Source: Gammaproteobacteria bacterium (lineage in GTDB: Bacteria > Pseudomonadota > Gammaproteobacteria > Steroidobacterales > Steroidobacteraceae). From it: 64,000 nt of DNA. Shown one piece after another: positions 1-8,444 of this stretch. The stretch spans positions 164,611 to 228,610 of the forward strand of contig PLUE01000039.1 of NCBI GenBank assembly GCA_003164785.1. Direction: 5' to 3'. The notes below the pieces were generated by a model. The model saw only the letters and a program-made list of their open reading frames with translations. It searched no databases and was not told where the DNA came from. The position numbers and the translations under genes are program-made. Positions within the stretch are counted from its first letter, which is position 1. Every line of letters begins with the position of its first letter.

Positions 1-225
1 ATCGTGGTGTCGCACGACGTCAAGGAGATCTCGACGGTCGCGGACAAGGTGTTCCTGCTGTCCGGGGGCAAGGTGGTGGCCAGCGGAACGCCGCAGGAAC
101 TGCGCAGCGATCCGTCCGAGATCGTGCGGCAATTCGTCGGCGGGTTGGCCGACGGACCCGTGCCGTTCCATTACCCGGCCCCCGACTATTTCGGCGAGCT
201 TCTGGCCCGCGGTGAGGATTCTTGA
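1..225 (+). CDS. mlaF: MlaF, ABC transporter ATPase of the Mla lipid pathway (C-terminal end only)
   Basis: Only the last 74 codons are present; the gene enters from the left edge. The visible part begins with the H-loop region (IVVSHDV), the conserved histidine stretch after Walker B and the D-loop of an ABC ATPase, and ends with the short C-terminal extension typical of MlaF. MlaF powers the MlaFEDB inner-membrane complex that moves phospholipids between the inner and outer membranes. Identity rests mainly on position: it is followed directly by mlaE, mlaD, mlaC and mlaB in the usual order. Its TGA stop overlaps the TTG start of mlaE by four bases, implying translational coupling. Confidence 0.93.
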   Translation: MVVSHDVKEISTVADKVFLLSGGKVVASGTPQELRSDPSEIVRQFVGGLADGPVPFHYPAPDYFGELLARGEDS

Positions 226-989
226 ACGTCATCAAAGAGCTTTGGCAGAGTCTGCTCGACTCTCTGGTGGGTTTGGGCGCGGTCGTGCGCTTCTTCTTCC
301 GCCTGGTCATTTCCATTCCCGCCGTGCTGCTGCGCTTCGACCTGGTGGTGGCGCAGGTGTGGAATGCCGGGGCCCTGTCCCTGGTCATCATCATGTTGTC
401 CGGGTTGTTCGTCGGCATGGTGCTGGGACTGCAGGGTTTTCAACTCCTGCAGCGCTTTGGCTCCGAGGAGGCGCTCGGCGCCGCCGCGGCGGTCGGACTG
501 GTCAAGGAACTGGGCCCGGTCGTGACCGCTCTGCTGTTCGCCGGACGGGCGGGCACGGCGCTGGCGTCCGAGCTGGGTCTGATGCGGGCCACCGACCAGT
601 TGTCGGCGATGGAGATGATGGCGGTGGACCCCATCAAGCGGGTGGTGACGCCGCGCTTCCTGGGCGGAGCGATCGCGATGCCCTTGCTCGCCGCCATTTT
701 CAGTCTGATCGGCATCTATGGCGCGCAGCTGATCGGCGTGCAGATCATGGGCGTGGATTCCGGCAGCTTCTGGTCGCAGATGCGCGGCGGTGTCGATCTT
801 GCCGACATCAATGAAGGCATCGTCAAAAGCATCGTCTTCGGTGTTGCGTGCAGTTTGATTGCCGTCTATGAGGGGTACCACGCTACCCCCACCGCGGCAG
901 GGGTCGGCCGGGCCACCACGCGCACGGTCGTTACCTCGGCCGTGGTGGTGCTGTTCTTCGATTATCTGCTGACGGCAGCATTTCTGTAA
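222..989 (+). CDS. mlaE: MlaE, permease of the Mla lipid transporter
   Basis: A 255-residue integral membrane permease of the MlaE family, which forms the transmembrane core of the MlaFEDB phospholipid transporter. The sequence shows an amphipathic N-terminal segment, then several hydrophobic helices, with the family-typical stretch VKELGPVVTALLFAGRAGTA near residues 89-108 and a conserved EGYHATPTAAGVGRATT segment before the last helix. The start is TTG, overlapping the mlaF stop as TTGA; no upstream ATG is available. Length is normal for the family (about 260). Stop is 12 bases before mlaD. Confidence 0.96.
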   Translation: MNVIKELWQSLLDSLVGLGAVVRFFFRLVISIPAVLLRFDLVVAQVWNAGALSLVIIMLSGLFVGMVLGLQGFQLLQRFGSEEALGAAAAVGLVKELGPVVTALLFAGRAGTALASELGLMRATDQLSAMEMMAVDPIKRVVTPRFLGGAIAMPLLAAIFSLIGIYGAQLIGVQIMGVDSGSFWSQMRGGVDLADINEGIVKSIVFGVACSLIAVYEGYHATPTAAGVGRATTRTVVTSAVVVLFFDYLLTAAFL

Positions 990-1001
990 AAGGGTCCAAG
1001 T

Positions 1002-1520
1002 ATGCGCAAATCAAATACGTTGAATCTGGGAACCGGCACGTTCGTGGTGCTTGGATTTGCAGCGCTGTTTTTTCTGACGACGCAGACCACCAGTCGCGGC
1101 CTGTCCTTCGGCAGCGCGCCCCACTATGACATCACGGCGAAGTTCGACAATGTCGGCGATCTACGCGTGGGCGCGCCCGTGTCGATGTCCGGCGTGGAGA
1201 TCGGACGCGTCGTCAAGATCGACTTCGACACCAAGGAATACAAGGCGGTCGTCCTGATGCGGCTGAACGACAAGTTCAACCAGATACCCACCGACAGCGA
1301 TGCGAGCATTTATACGCAAGGGTTGTTGGGCGGGAAATTCATCGGCCTGACGGCCGGTGGCGCGGAAACCTATCTGAAGCAGGGCGATCAAATCGACTTC
1401 ACGCAGTCCGCCTTCGTCCTCGAGAATTTGATCGGGCAGTTTCTCGCGAATTTTGCGAAAGGGCAGAGCGCCCCCGCCGCCAAAACGGATACGCCCGCCT
1501 CACCGGAGAAAACGAAATGA
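1002..1520 (+). CDS. mlaD: MlaD, membrane-anchored MCE-domain lipid-binding subunit
   Basis: A 172-residue protein with one N-terminal transmembrane helix (about residues 12-28) and an MCE domain (about residues 40-118, with the motif GAPVSMSGVEIGRV). MlaD forms the periplasmic hexameric ring on MlaE and exchanges lipid with MlaC. The C-terminal tail (about 155-172) is Ala/Pro/Lys-rich. It starts with ATG 12 bases after mlaE and its last codons overlap the mlaC start by four bases (ATGA). Known family role; assignment supported by both sequence and operon position. Confidence 0.96.
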   Translation: MRKSNTLNLGTGTFVVLGFAALFFLTTQTTSRGLSFGSAPHYDITAKFDNVGDLRVGAPVSMSGVEIGRVVKIDFDTKEYKAVVLMRLNDKFNQIPTDSDASIYTQGLLGGKFIGLTAGGAETYLKQGDQIDFTQSAFVLENLIGQFLANFAKGQSAPAAKTDTPASPEKTK

Positions 1521-2194
1521 AAAGCTTCAACGTGACGAGATCAGTGCTGGCGCCGATGGTCGTTTCCTGCATGGTCAGCCTGGGCTTCGTCGCCGCCGTG
1601 CAGGCGCAGACGCCCGCCGCGGCGAGCACCGACGGCCCGGAACAGCTGGTGCAGAATTCGGCAAAGCGCATGTTGACGGAATTGGATGCGAATCGGCCGA
1701 TGTATGCCAAGGATCCGGCGAAACTCGACAACCTCGTGGCCACCGTGCTGCTGCCCAATTTCGACAGCGAATACTCGGCGCGCCTGGTGCTGGGTCAGAC
1801 GTGGCGGACGGCGACGCCGGACCAGCGCAAGCGCTTCGTCGATGCGTTCTACCACTCGTTGCTGCATAACTACGGTGCGGCCCTGCTCAATTTCACGGCC
1901 GACAAGTTCGTGATCCTGCCGTACAAGGGTGACCCGGGCGACCCCAATGCAACCGTGCGCACCGAGGTCACGAAGTCGACGGGCGAGAAGGTGCCGGTCA
2001 ATTTCAGCCTCAGAAAGACCGATGCGGGCTGGAAGGCCTGGGACGTCGTGATCGAGGGCATTTCCTACGTGAAGAGCTTCCGCACGGACTTCGCCGCCGA
2101 GATCCAGCAGAAGGGGCTCGATGAGGTCATCAATCGTCTCGAGACCGACGGCAAAGTGCGCGCCAACGGCGGCGTCGTGGGCGCCGGCAATTGA
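1517..2194 (+). CDS. mlaC: MlaC, periplasmic phospholipid shuttle
   Basis: A 225-residue protein with a Sec signal peptide (cleavage probably after VQAQ, about residue 31) followed by a Tol_Tol_Ttg2/MlaC domain. MlaC ferries phospholipid between the MlaA-porin complex in the outer membrane and MlaD in the inner membrane. Motifs such as ARLVLGQTWR and GISYVKSFRTDF fit the family, as does its length. Its start overlaps mlaD (ATGA) and its TGA stop overlaps the TTG start of mlaB, so translation is likely coupled on both sides. Confidence 0.95.
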   Translation: MKSFNVTRSVLAPMVVSCMVSLGFVAAVQAQTPAAASTDGPEQLVQNSAKRMLTELDANRPMYAKDPAKLDNLVATVLLPNFDSEYSARLVLGQTWRTATPDQRKRFVDAFYHSLLHNYGAALLNFTADKFVILPYKGDPGDPNATVRTEVTKSTGEKVPVNFSLRKTDAGWKAWDVVIEGISYVKSFRTDFAAEIQQKGLDEVINRLETDGKVRANGGVVGAGN

Positions 2195-2508
2195 AGAAGA
2201 AGTCCGCCGGCGACTCCGCCTCGTTCGAGGTCTTGGAGGGGGAACGGTCGCGCGTCGTGGGTCTGCTGGATTTCGCGACGGTGGCGCACTTGCTGCCGCT
2301 GGGCAGCGCCGCCATCGACAGCGGTCATGCGTCCGTCATCGATCTCGGCGGGGTGACCGCCAGCGACAGTTCGGGGCTCGCCCTGTTGATCGAATGGTTG
2401 AGCGTGGCCGGGGAATCCAAGCGCACCCTGCGCTACGAGAACATGCCCGCCCAACTGCAACAGCTGGCGCGTTTGAGCGAAGTCGAGGAGCTTCTGGTCG
2501 CGGCCTGA
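2191..2508 (+). CDS. mlaB: MlaB, STAS-domain subunit of the Mla transporter
   Basis: A 105-residue cytoplasmic STAS-domain protein. The anti-sigma-antagonist-like signature is visible as VIDLGGVTASDSSGLALLIE (about residues 49-68). MlaB binds MlaF and is needed for assembly and activity of the transporter. The start is TTG overlapping the mlaC stop (TTGA); the next possible start would cut into the domain. It is the last gene of the rightward mla run and converges on mlaA 32 bases away. Confidence 0.92.
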   Translation: MKKKSAGDSASFEVLEGERSRVVGLLDFATVAHLLPLGSAAIDSGHASVIDLGGVTASDSSGLALLIEWLSVAGESKRTLRYENMPAQLQQLARLSEVEELLVAA

Positions 2509-2540
2509 CTCGCCGCGGCCAGAACCGTCGCGGCCTCAAA

Positions 2541-3350
2541 TCACTGGGGCGGCGGGCTGGCCTTGTTGGGCTCGCCCGGCGTCGCCGCCGGATCGCGTTT
2601 GCTGGAGGGCTCGGGAGTCGCGGCATCATCGCCGGGATCCACGAAGGTCTCGTCGACACCCTTGCCATCCGATACCAGATACGCCCGGCGCTGCAGGTAG
2701 GCATCGCGCACGAAGGCATAGGGATCGTAGGTTTTGCTCAGCGTGTCATCGAGGTATAGGAGCGCCGCCCGCCGATCCGTGTAGTCCGGGAGGTATAGAC
2801 CGTACTTGATCCAGTTGTTCTTGATGTATTCACGCGGGTTCATATACGTGTCCACCGCTCTGGCGGGCGCATCGCGCAAATCCGAGGGCCCCAAAATGGG
2901 GATCTCCAGAAAGGGCCCGGAGTGGACGCCCCACTTGCCGAGCGTCTGGCCGAAATCCTCGTTGTTTTTTGCGAGGCCGGCCGGGGTCGCGGGATCGAGG
3001 ATGCCGGCGAGGCCCAACGTGGTGTTGAGGACGAAGCGCCCGAGATCGTTGGCGGCCGCCAGAAATTTGCCCTGCAGCGCGTCATTGATCAGGACCGTCG
3101 GGGTCTCGAGATTCGAGAAGAAGTTGGTCACGCCGATGCGGATGGGCTCAGGCACCGCCTTCACGTAGGTCTTGGCCACCGGCTTGGCGATCGCGCGGTC
3201 GAGTTTGTCATTGAACTTGTAAACACCGCGATTCCACGATTCCCAGGGATCCTGCGGAGAACGCGGGCTGTTCGGGGGAAGCGTGACACAGGCGTTCAGC
3301 GCGGTCGCGGCCGTCATCGCGATGACGGCGCGGGTGAAGCGTAGCTTCAT
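2541..3350 (-). CDS. mlaA: MlaA (VacJ), outer-membrane lipoprotein of the Mla system
   Basis: A 269-residue lipoprotein. The N-terminus has a short signal peptide ending in a lipobox LNAC, and the body matches the VacJ/MlaA family (YKFNDKLDRAIAKPVAKTYV, LGKWGVHSGPFLEIP). MlaA sits in the outer membrane with porins and removes phospholipids from the outer leaflet. The ATG at 3350 is chosen over an in-frame upstream start nine codons earlier because it begins the signal peptide directly and follows a GAGAGAG ribosome site. The C-terminal 40 residues are Pro/Lys-rich and look disordered. It faces mlaB, so all Mla parts lie together here, although on opposite strands. Confidence 0.95.
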   Translation of the reverse strand: MKLRFTRAVIAMTAATALNACVTLPPNSPRSPQDPWESWNRGVYKFNDKLDRAIAKPVAKTYVKAVPEPIRIGVTNFFSNLETPTVLINDALQGKFLAAANDLGRFVLNTTLGLAGILDPATPAGLAKNNEDFGQTLGKWGVHSGPFLEIPILGPSDLRDAPARAVDTYMNPREYIKNNWIKYGLYLPDYTDRRAALLYLDDTLSKTYDPYAFVRDAYLQRRAYLVSDGKGVDETFVDPGDDAATPEPSSKRDPAATPGEPNKASPPPQ

Positions 3351-3414
3351 GATCGATCTCTCTCTGGGGCTTTCCAACCCGCTACGATACAGGGTTCGTC
3401 ACCGCCGGTGTCGG

Positions 3415-4926
3415 TCAATGACGGCCGCCGTTTCCATTGTCGTCGGCCACGGTGTTCTTGCGATCCTTCGGCATGGCGGCTTTGATCTCATCCAGGCGAG
3501 CGCTGAATCGCGCGCGTTGGATCGGGTCGAGACCTTCCAGGGTCAACGCGAGCTGCAATTGAGTGGCCGCCATTTTCAGGTCGCCGCTCATGACCCAGTA
3601 AAACGACATGTAGTAATAGGAATCGGCCAGATCGCCGGCGGCGCTCGCGGCCTTGGCGATCAGCTTGGTTTGGTCCGGCGAAGGTTCCACGAAATTGAAC
3701 AAGTCGTCGAGGATGAGCTGCGCGCGCTTGTTCTCGCCGCTGCGCATCAACGTTTCCGAGAGCCGGATCGTGATCGGCACGTTCCTGGGGAACAGGTTCA
3801 ATCCCTTGTCGAGCACTTCCTGGGATTCCTTCGGCTGGCCGTTCTGCATGTAGGCCTGGCCCAGCGCACCGTAGAACTGCGTGACCTTCGGGTACTCGCG
3901 CAGCAGCGCCTGCAGGTCGGGAATCGCGGCGGCGGGCGCCTTCATGTTGATGTCGGCGATGTCCCTGCCGTAGCGCTCCTCCATGGTCAATCCCGCGCCA
4001 TTCTTGACGAGGCTCGCATAGTAAGCACGCACCACCCGCGGATCGCCCACGAGCGAGCGCAGGCGCTCGCGCGTCAGACGGTAGCCCAGCGAATCCTCGT
4101 GGCGAACGCGGCCGATCTGTTCGGCACGGTTGCGCGCCTCGGCCACTCGTTCCGCGGACAGCGGGTGATCGATCAGGAATTCCACCGCCTTGACGCGGCT
4201 CGGTTCGGGTGAATTGCGCTCGAGTTCCTGGAAGAAGCTCGCCATCCCCAACGGGTCATAGCCCGCGGTCGCCATGGTGCCGATGCCGATGCGGTCGGCC
4301 TCGAACTCGTTGGCCCGGGTGTAATTGATCTGATGCTGGATCGCGGCAGCCTGGGTCGCCATGATCGCGCCCTCCATGGCGTCGGGCGATCCGTGGCCGG
4401 CCGTGGCGCCCAGCAGGATGGCCGCCAGCATCGCGGCGGTCGCCACCAGCCCGGCATGACTCTGATCGATCAACCCACGCACCAGGTGCCGCTGGGTGAC
4501 GTGCGCGGTCTCGTGCGCCATCACGCCGGCCAGCTGGTTCTCGTTGCGCGTCGCCAGGATCAGGCCGCTGTTGATGGCGATGAACCCCCCGGGCATGGCG
4601 AAGGCGTTGATGACCGGATCGCGCACCACGAAGTAATAGAACTGATGCTGGCCTTCCTCGGCACGGCTCGACAGGCTGTGCCCGATCTCCTGGATATAGT
4701 CGCTGACCTCGGGGTCCTCCAGAATGACTCCCATTTTGCCCATCTCGCGGAACCAACCGAGGCCAGCCTGATACTCATCCTCGAGCGAGACGGCGGCGTT
4801 GGCGGGACTGCCCAATTCGGGCAGGTCCTGGTCGGTGGCGCTGACACCCGTGGCCCAGCCCACGCCGACGCTGGCGCTGGCCGCCAGGGCGATCAAGAAA
4901 GCGAACAGAGACTTCCAGAGCTTCAT
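3415..4926 (-). CDS. bepA: BepA-like M48 metallopeptidase with TPR repeats
   Basis: A 503-residue periplasmic zinc protease. It has a signal peptide (about 1-30), an M48 domain with HETAH at residues 138-142 and a downstream FEAD motif supplying the third ligand (E about 209), and a C-terminal TPR region. BepA degrades or chaperones stalled LptD and BamA during outer-membrane assembly. ATG 4926 is chosen because GGAGG lies just upstream and the signal peptide starts there; the frame stays open 33 codons further upstream without a ribosome site. It runs in the same direction as the PIN-PhoH gene upstream, 79 bases away. Confidence 0.9.
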   Translation of the reverse strand: MKLWKSLFAFLIALAASASVGVGWATGVSATDQDLPELGSPANAAVSLEDEYQAGLGWFREMGKMGVILEDPEVSDYIQEIGHSLSSRAEEGQHQFYYFVVRDPVINAFAMPGGFIAINSGLILATRNENQLAGVMAHETAHVTQRHLVRGLIDQSHAGLVATAAMLAAILLGATAGHGSPDAMEGAIMATQAAAIQHQINYTRANEFEADRIGIGTMATAGYDPLGMASFFQELERNSPEPSRVKAVEFLIDHPLSAERVAEARNRAEQIGRVRHEDSLGYRLTRERLRSLVGDPRVVRAYYASLVKNGAGLTMEERYGRDIADINMKAPAAAIPDLQALLREYPKVTQFYGALGQAYMQNGQPKESQEVLDKGLNLFPRNVPITIRLSETLMRSGENKRAQLILDDLFNFVEPSPDQTKLIAKAASAAGDLADSYYYMSFYWVMSGDLKMAATQLQLALTLEGLDPIQRARFSARLDEIKAAMPKDRKNTVADDNGNGGRH

Positions 4927-5005
4927 GTATCCTCCATGCAAGCCATTAGAGTGCCCTGCGGCGCACAAAGTTCGCGAGGCGCTCCGGGAACCTAGCAGGA
5001 GCCGT

Positions 5006-6460
5006 TCACAGCATTTCGGAAGCATAGTCTGCCAACCGCGAGCGTTCGCCGCGCACCAGCGTGATATGGCCCGAGTACGCCCAGCCGTGGAAGCGATTCA
5101 CCACATAGGTCAGCCCCGTCGTGGTCTCCGTCAGGTAGGGGGTGTCGATCTGCGCGATGTTGCCCAGGCACACCATCTTGGTGCCGGGACCGGCGCGCGT
5201 CACCAGCGCCTTCATCTGCTTGGGCGTCAGATTCTGGGCCTCGTCGATGATGATGAAGCGGTTCAGGAACGTCCTTCCGCGCATGAAATTCAGCGATCTG
5301 ATCTTGATGCGATGGCGCAGCAGATCGTTGGTCGCCCCGCGTCCCCAGGTGCCCCCCGGCTGGCTCTGAGTCAGCACCTCAAGATTGTCCATGAGGGCGC
5401 CCATCCAGGGCTCCATTTTCTCCTCCTCGGTACCCGGCAGAAACCCGATGTCCTCCCCCAGGGGAATCGTCACGCGGGTCATGATGATCTCGCTGAATCG
5501 ATTGTGATCGAGCGTTTGCGCGAGGCCCGCGGCGAGCGTCAACAGCGTCTTACCCGTGCCCGCGGGCCCGAGAATGGTCACGAAATCGATGTCAGGATCC
5601 ATCAGCAAGTTCAGCCCGAGATTCTGCTCGCGATTGCGCGCTGTGACTCCCCAGACGTTGTTGCGCTCGGTGCGATAGTCGACGGTGAGTTCCAGGACCG
5701 CCGACTCGCCCTCGATCTTGCGCACGATGGCCTCGACGCCGTTATCGCCGGCATCGTAGACGAATTGATTGGCGCGCCACTCGCGCACCAGCGGACCCTT
5801 GACGCGATAGAACGTATGGCTCTGGTGCTGCCAGGATTCCATGCCCCGGCCGTGCTTGTCCCAGAACGTCGGCGGGAGCTGCTGCACGCCGCTCGCCAGG
5901 AGGTCGGCGTCCTCGATGGTCTTGTCGCTGGAATAGTCTTCTGCATGCACGCCCACGATGGCGGCCTTGATGCGCAGATTGATGTCCTTGGACACCAGGG
6001 TGACGCGTGCAGCGGGGAATTTCTGCTGCAAGGCCAGGGTATTGGCGAGGATGGCGTTGTCGGCGCCATGTCCCGGCAGGCTGTCCGGAAGCACCGACTC
6101 GAGCAGCTGGGTCTGAAAGTACAGCCGGCCCACCGGCGGGCGTTTTCCATGATTGATGGGCGCCGAGGCGGGCAGCTCCAAGCCGCGATCGATGTCCTTC
6201 TTGGTCGCATCGCGCATGATTTCGTCGAGGAAGCGGCTCACCTGGCGCACGTTGCGCGCCGATTCGGTCAAGCCCTTCTTGCCGGCATCCAGTTCCTCGA
6301 GCACCGTCATCGGAATGTACACGTCGTGCTCTTCGAAGCGAAAAATCGCCGTCGGGTCATGCATCAGCACGTTGGTGTCGAGCACGAAGATGCGACGTTC
6401 TTGTTTGCCCTGCCGGCCTCGAACCACCACGGCGCCCGTGGATCGCGACGCGTCCGTCAC
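5006..6460 (-). CDS. PhoH family ATPase with N-terminal PIN domain
   Basis: A 484-residue PIN-PhoH fusion. The N-terminal PIN nuclease-like domain (about 24-165) keeps acidic residues in VLDTN, LEELD and GADNAIL. The C-terminal PhoH domain has Walker A GPAGTGKT at residues 298-305 and Walker B IIIDEAQN. Related PIN-PhoH proteins act as RNA helicase/RNases, often linked to toxin-antitoxin biology, but the role of this chromosomal form is not settled. The GTG start at 6460 overlaps the bcp stop (GTGA); the frame is open further upstream, inside bcp, but those residues are low-complexity arginine/glycine and unlikely to be real. Confidence 0.88.
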   Translation of the reverse strand: MTDASRSTGAVVVRGRQGKQERRIFVLDTNVLMHDPTAIFRFEEHDVYIPMTVLEELDAGKKGLTESARNVRQVSRFLDEIMRDATKKDIDRGLELPASAPINHGKRPPVGRLYFQTQLLESVLPDSLPGHGADNAILANTLALQQKFPAARVTLVSKDINLRIKAAIVGVHAEDYSSDKTIEDADLLASGVQQLPPTFWDKHGRGMESWQHQSHTFYRVKGPLVREWRANQFVYDAGDNGVEAIVRKIEGESAVLELTVDYRTERNNVWGVTARNREQNLGLNLLMDPDIDFVTILGPAGTGKTLLTLAAGLAQTLDHNRFSEIIMTRVTIPLGEDIGFLPGTEEEKMEPWMGALMDNLEVLTQSQPGGTWGRGATNDLLRHRIKIRSLNFMRGRTFLNRFIIIDEAQNLTPKQMKALVTRAGPGTKMVCLGNIAQIDTPYLTETTTGLTYVVNRFHGWAYSGHITLVRGERSRLADYASEML

Positions 6461-6930
6461 AGTGCCTGCACCGCGGTCAGCACCGCCTCGGCGTGTCCGG
6501 CGACCTTCACCTTGCGCCATTCCTGTCTGAGCACGCCTTGGGCGTCGATCAGGAACGTGCTGCGTTCGATACCCATATATTTCTTTCCATACATGCTCTT
6601 TTCCTGGATCACGTCATAGAGCTTGCAGACCGCCTGGTCGGGGTCGCTCAACAAGTCGAAGGGAAAACCCATCTTTGCCTTGAACTTTTCGTGCGATGCC
6701 ACCGTGTCCGCGGAGACCCCGACGATCGTCGTCCTGGCCTTCTTGAATTGCGGGAAATGCTCGGTGAAGCTCTCGCCCTCCTGCGTGCAGCCCGGCGTGT
6801 TGTCGCGCGGGTAGAAATACATCACCACGTTGCGGCCCGCGGCCGCCTCGAGCGACCATTCGTCGCCGGTGCCGTCGAGCGTGAAGTCCGGCGCCTTCCT
6901 GCCTATCGCGATCTTGCCCGCTTTGCTCAT
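6457..6930 (-). CDS. bcp: Bcp/PrxQ peroxiredoxin, lacking the nearby resolving cysteine
   Basis: A 157-residue thioredoxin-fold peroxidase that reduces hydroperoxides. The peroxidatic cysteine is C48 in NTPGCTQEGESF. Many Bcp proteins have a resolving cysteine five residues later; here that position is not cysteine. The only other cysteine is C102 (DPDQAVCKLYD), matching a conserved family position. It may use C102, or act as a 1-Cys enzyme with external thiols; this is inference. ATG 6930 is used; a TTG at 6942 overlapping the gcvR stop as TTGA is an alternative adding four residues. It sits between gcvR and the PIN-PhoH gene in one leftward run. Confidence 0.92.
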   Translation of the reverse strand: MSKAGKIAIGRKAPDFTLDGTGDEWSLEAAAGRNVVMYFYPRDNTPGCTQEGESFTEHFPQFKKARTTIVGVSADTVASHEKFKAKMGFPFDLLSDPDQAVCKLYDVIQEKSMYGKKYMGIERSTFLIDAQGVLRQEWRKVKVAGHAEAVLTAVQAL

Positions 6931-6938
6931 GGTGCTGT

Positions 6939-7469
6939 TCAACTCTTAACAGGTTCGAAGATGGCGTCCAGATTCAAGTGATCGCAGAAATCCATGAACT
7001 CCTCGCGCAGGACGCCGATGTGCAGCCGACTCGGGACGTTGACGATCAGTTGCACGGAAAACATCGGCGCGCCGGTATGCGCGGCGGCGTAAACGCGGGT
7101 GGACAACTCGGCGATGTCGACGCCGCGCTGTGCGAAGAACCCGGTCAGACCGGCGACGATGCCGGTTTGATCCAGACACACGACGTCGATGGAGTAGGGC
7201 AGCATGTCGTTGCGGGCGGCCCGTTCTTCCGTGCGCCGCAACTGAATGTTCATGCCGGTGGCGTCCGCCAGTTTCTTGAACTCGCCCTCCAGTTTGGCGA
7301 GTGTATGCCAGTTGCCGTTCACCAGGAGCAGCATTGCAAACTCGTTGCCCAACGCCGTCATGCGGCTTTCGCTGATGCTTCCGCCGCAGTCGGCGACTGC
7401 CTTGGAAAGCTCGTGGACCATCCCGATGCGGTCCCCGCCGACCGCCGAAATCACTATGTGTTGTTTCAT
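6939..7469 (-). CDS. gcvR: GcvR-like double-ACT-domain regulator
   Basis: A 176-residue protein made of two ACT domains (about 1-85 and 92-170), beginning MKQHIVISAVGGDRIGMVHE and with a second ligand-binding motif CLDQTGIVAGLTGFFAQRG. GcvR senses glycine and antagonises GcvA at the gcv operon in enterics; in other gammaproteobacteria the same family often sits beside dapA and bcp, as here. The start is ATG 7469, divergent from dapA. A TAGAAT hexamer lies eight bases before the ATG, so the transcript may have almost no leader. Confidence 0.88.
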   Translation of the reverse strand: MKQHIVISAVGGDRIGMVHELSKAVADCGGSISESRMTALGNEFAMLLLVNGNWHTLAKLEGEFKKLADATGMNIQLRRTEERAARNDMLPYSIDVVCLDQTGIVAGLTGFFAQRGVDIAELSTRVYAAAHTGAPMFSVQLIVNVPSRLHIGVLREEFMDFCDHLNLDAIFEPVKS

Positions 7470-7550
7470 CGGCTCAAATTCTACCGGATGGGCGCTTGCC
7501 AGGGTGCATGTCCGGCACTTAAGGTAGCGATATTTCCTGCGGAGCCGATC

Positions 7551-8444
7551 ATGTTTTCTGGAAGTATGGTAGCTATTGTCACGCCGATGACCGTCGACGG
7601 CGCGCTGGATTGGCCTGCCTGGGACCGGTTGCTCGACTTCCACATGGGCGAGGGCACGGATGGCATCGTCGTGGCGGGCACGACCGGGGAGTCGCCGGTC
7701 TTGTCGCTGCCGGAAATCGCCGAACTGACCCGCCGGGCGGTGACGCGTTGCCGCGGCAAGATGAAGGTCATGGTGGGGGCAGGCACGAATTCGACCGCAA
7801 CCACGGTGCAACGCACGCGCGAGCTGTCCAAACTGGGCGTCGACGCCGTCATGCTGGTCACACCGTATTACAATAAGCCGCCGCAGGAGGGCCTCTACCG
7901 CCATTTTCTGGCGGCCGCAGATGCCTCGGACGCGCCGATCATCCTGTACAACGTGCCGAAGCGCACTGCGGTGGATCTGCTGCCCGCCACCGTCGTCCGG
8001 CTGGCGAGCCATCCGAAGATCGTCGCCGTGAAAGAGGCCAATGCCGACCTGAGCCGGGCCCGAGAATTGCTGGCGACGCTTCCGCAGGGGTTTTCGGTCC
8101 TATCCGGCGACGATGCGACCGCGATGGATTTCATGGCCGTGGGGGCCCGGGGCGTCATTTCGGTGACCGGGAATGTGGCACCCCGCCGCCTGCACGAAGC
8201 CTGTCTGGCGGCCCTGCGGGGCGATATGGCCACGGCACGGGCCATCGACGCCGATTTGCAGCTGCTGCATCGGGACCTGTTCATCGAGGCGAGCCCGATC
8301 CCGGTGAAGTGGGCGGTTGCAAGAATGGGCCTCATCGGGAACGCAATCCGCTTACCATTGGTCGAACTGGCGCCGGTACACCAGGAGACGGTCGCGCGCG
8401 CCATGCGTGCGGCCGGCGTCACACTCGAGGACCAAGCAGCATGA
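7551..8444 (+). CDS. dapA: DapA, 4-hydroxy-tetrahydrodipicolinate synthase
   Basis: A 297-residue TIM-barrel aldolase that condenses pyruvate with aspartate semialdehyde, the first committed step of lysine and meso-diaminopimelate synthesis. Catalytic residues fall at the standard positions: Schiff-base lysine K161 (VAVKEAN), Y133 and R138 (YNVPKRT), T44-T45 (GTTGE) and Y107 (TPYYNKP). The ATG has GGAG ten bases upstream. Its stop overlaps the start of the following lipoprotein by four bases (ATGA), an arrangement like dapA-bamC in enterics. dapB, a later enzyme of the pathway, is at 36639. Confidence 0.97.
   Translation: MFSGSMVAIVTPMTVDGALDWPAWDRLLDFHMGEGTDGIVVAGTTGESPVLSLPEIAELTRRAVTRCRGKMKVMVGAGTNSTATTVQRTRELSKLGVDAVMLVTPYYNKPPQEGLYRHFLAAADASDAPIILYNVPKRTAVDLLPATVVRLASHPKIVAVKEANADLSRARELLATLPQGFSVLSGDDATAMDFMAVGARGVISVTGNVAPRRLHEACLAALRGDMATARAIDADLQLLHRDLFIEASPIPVKWAVARMGLIGNAIRLPLVELAPVHQETVARAMRAAGVTLEDQAA

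Noticed and set aside
4799..6619. Long plus-strand open frame opposite bepA and the PIN-PhoH gene
   Set aside because: It spans parts of two convincing genes on the other strand and has no domain or ribosome site.
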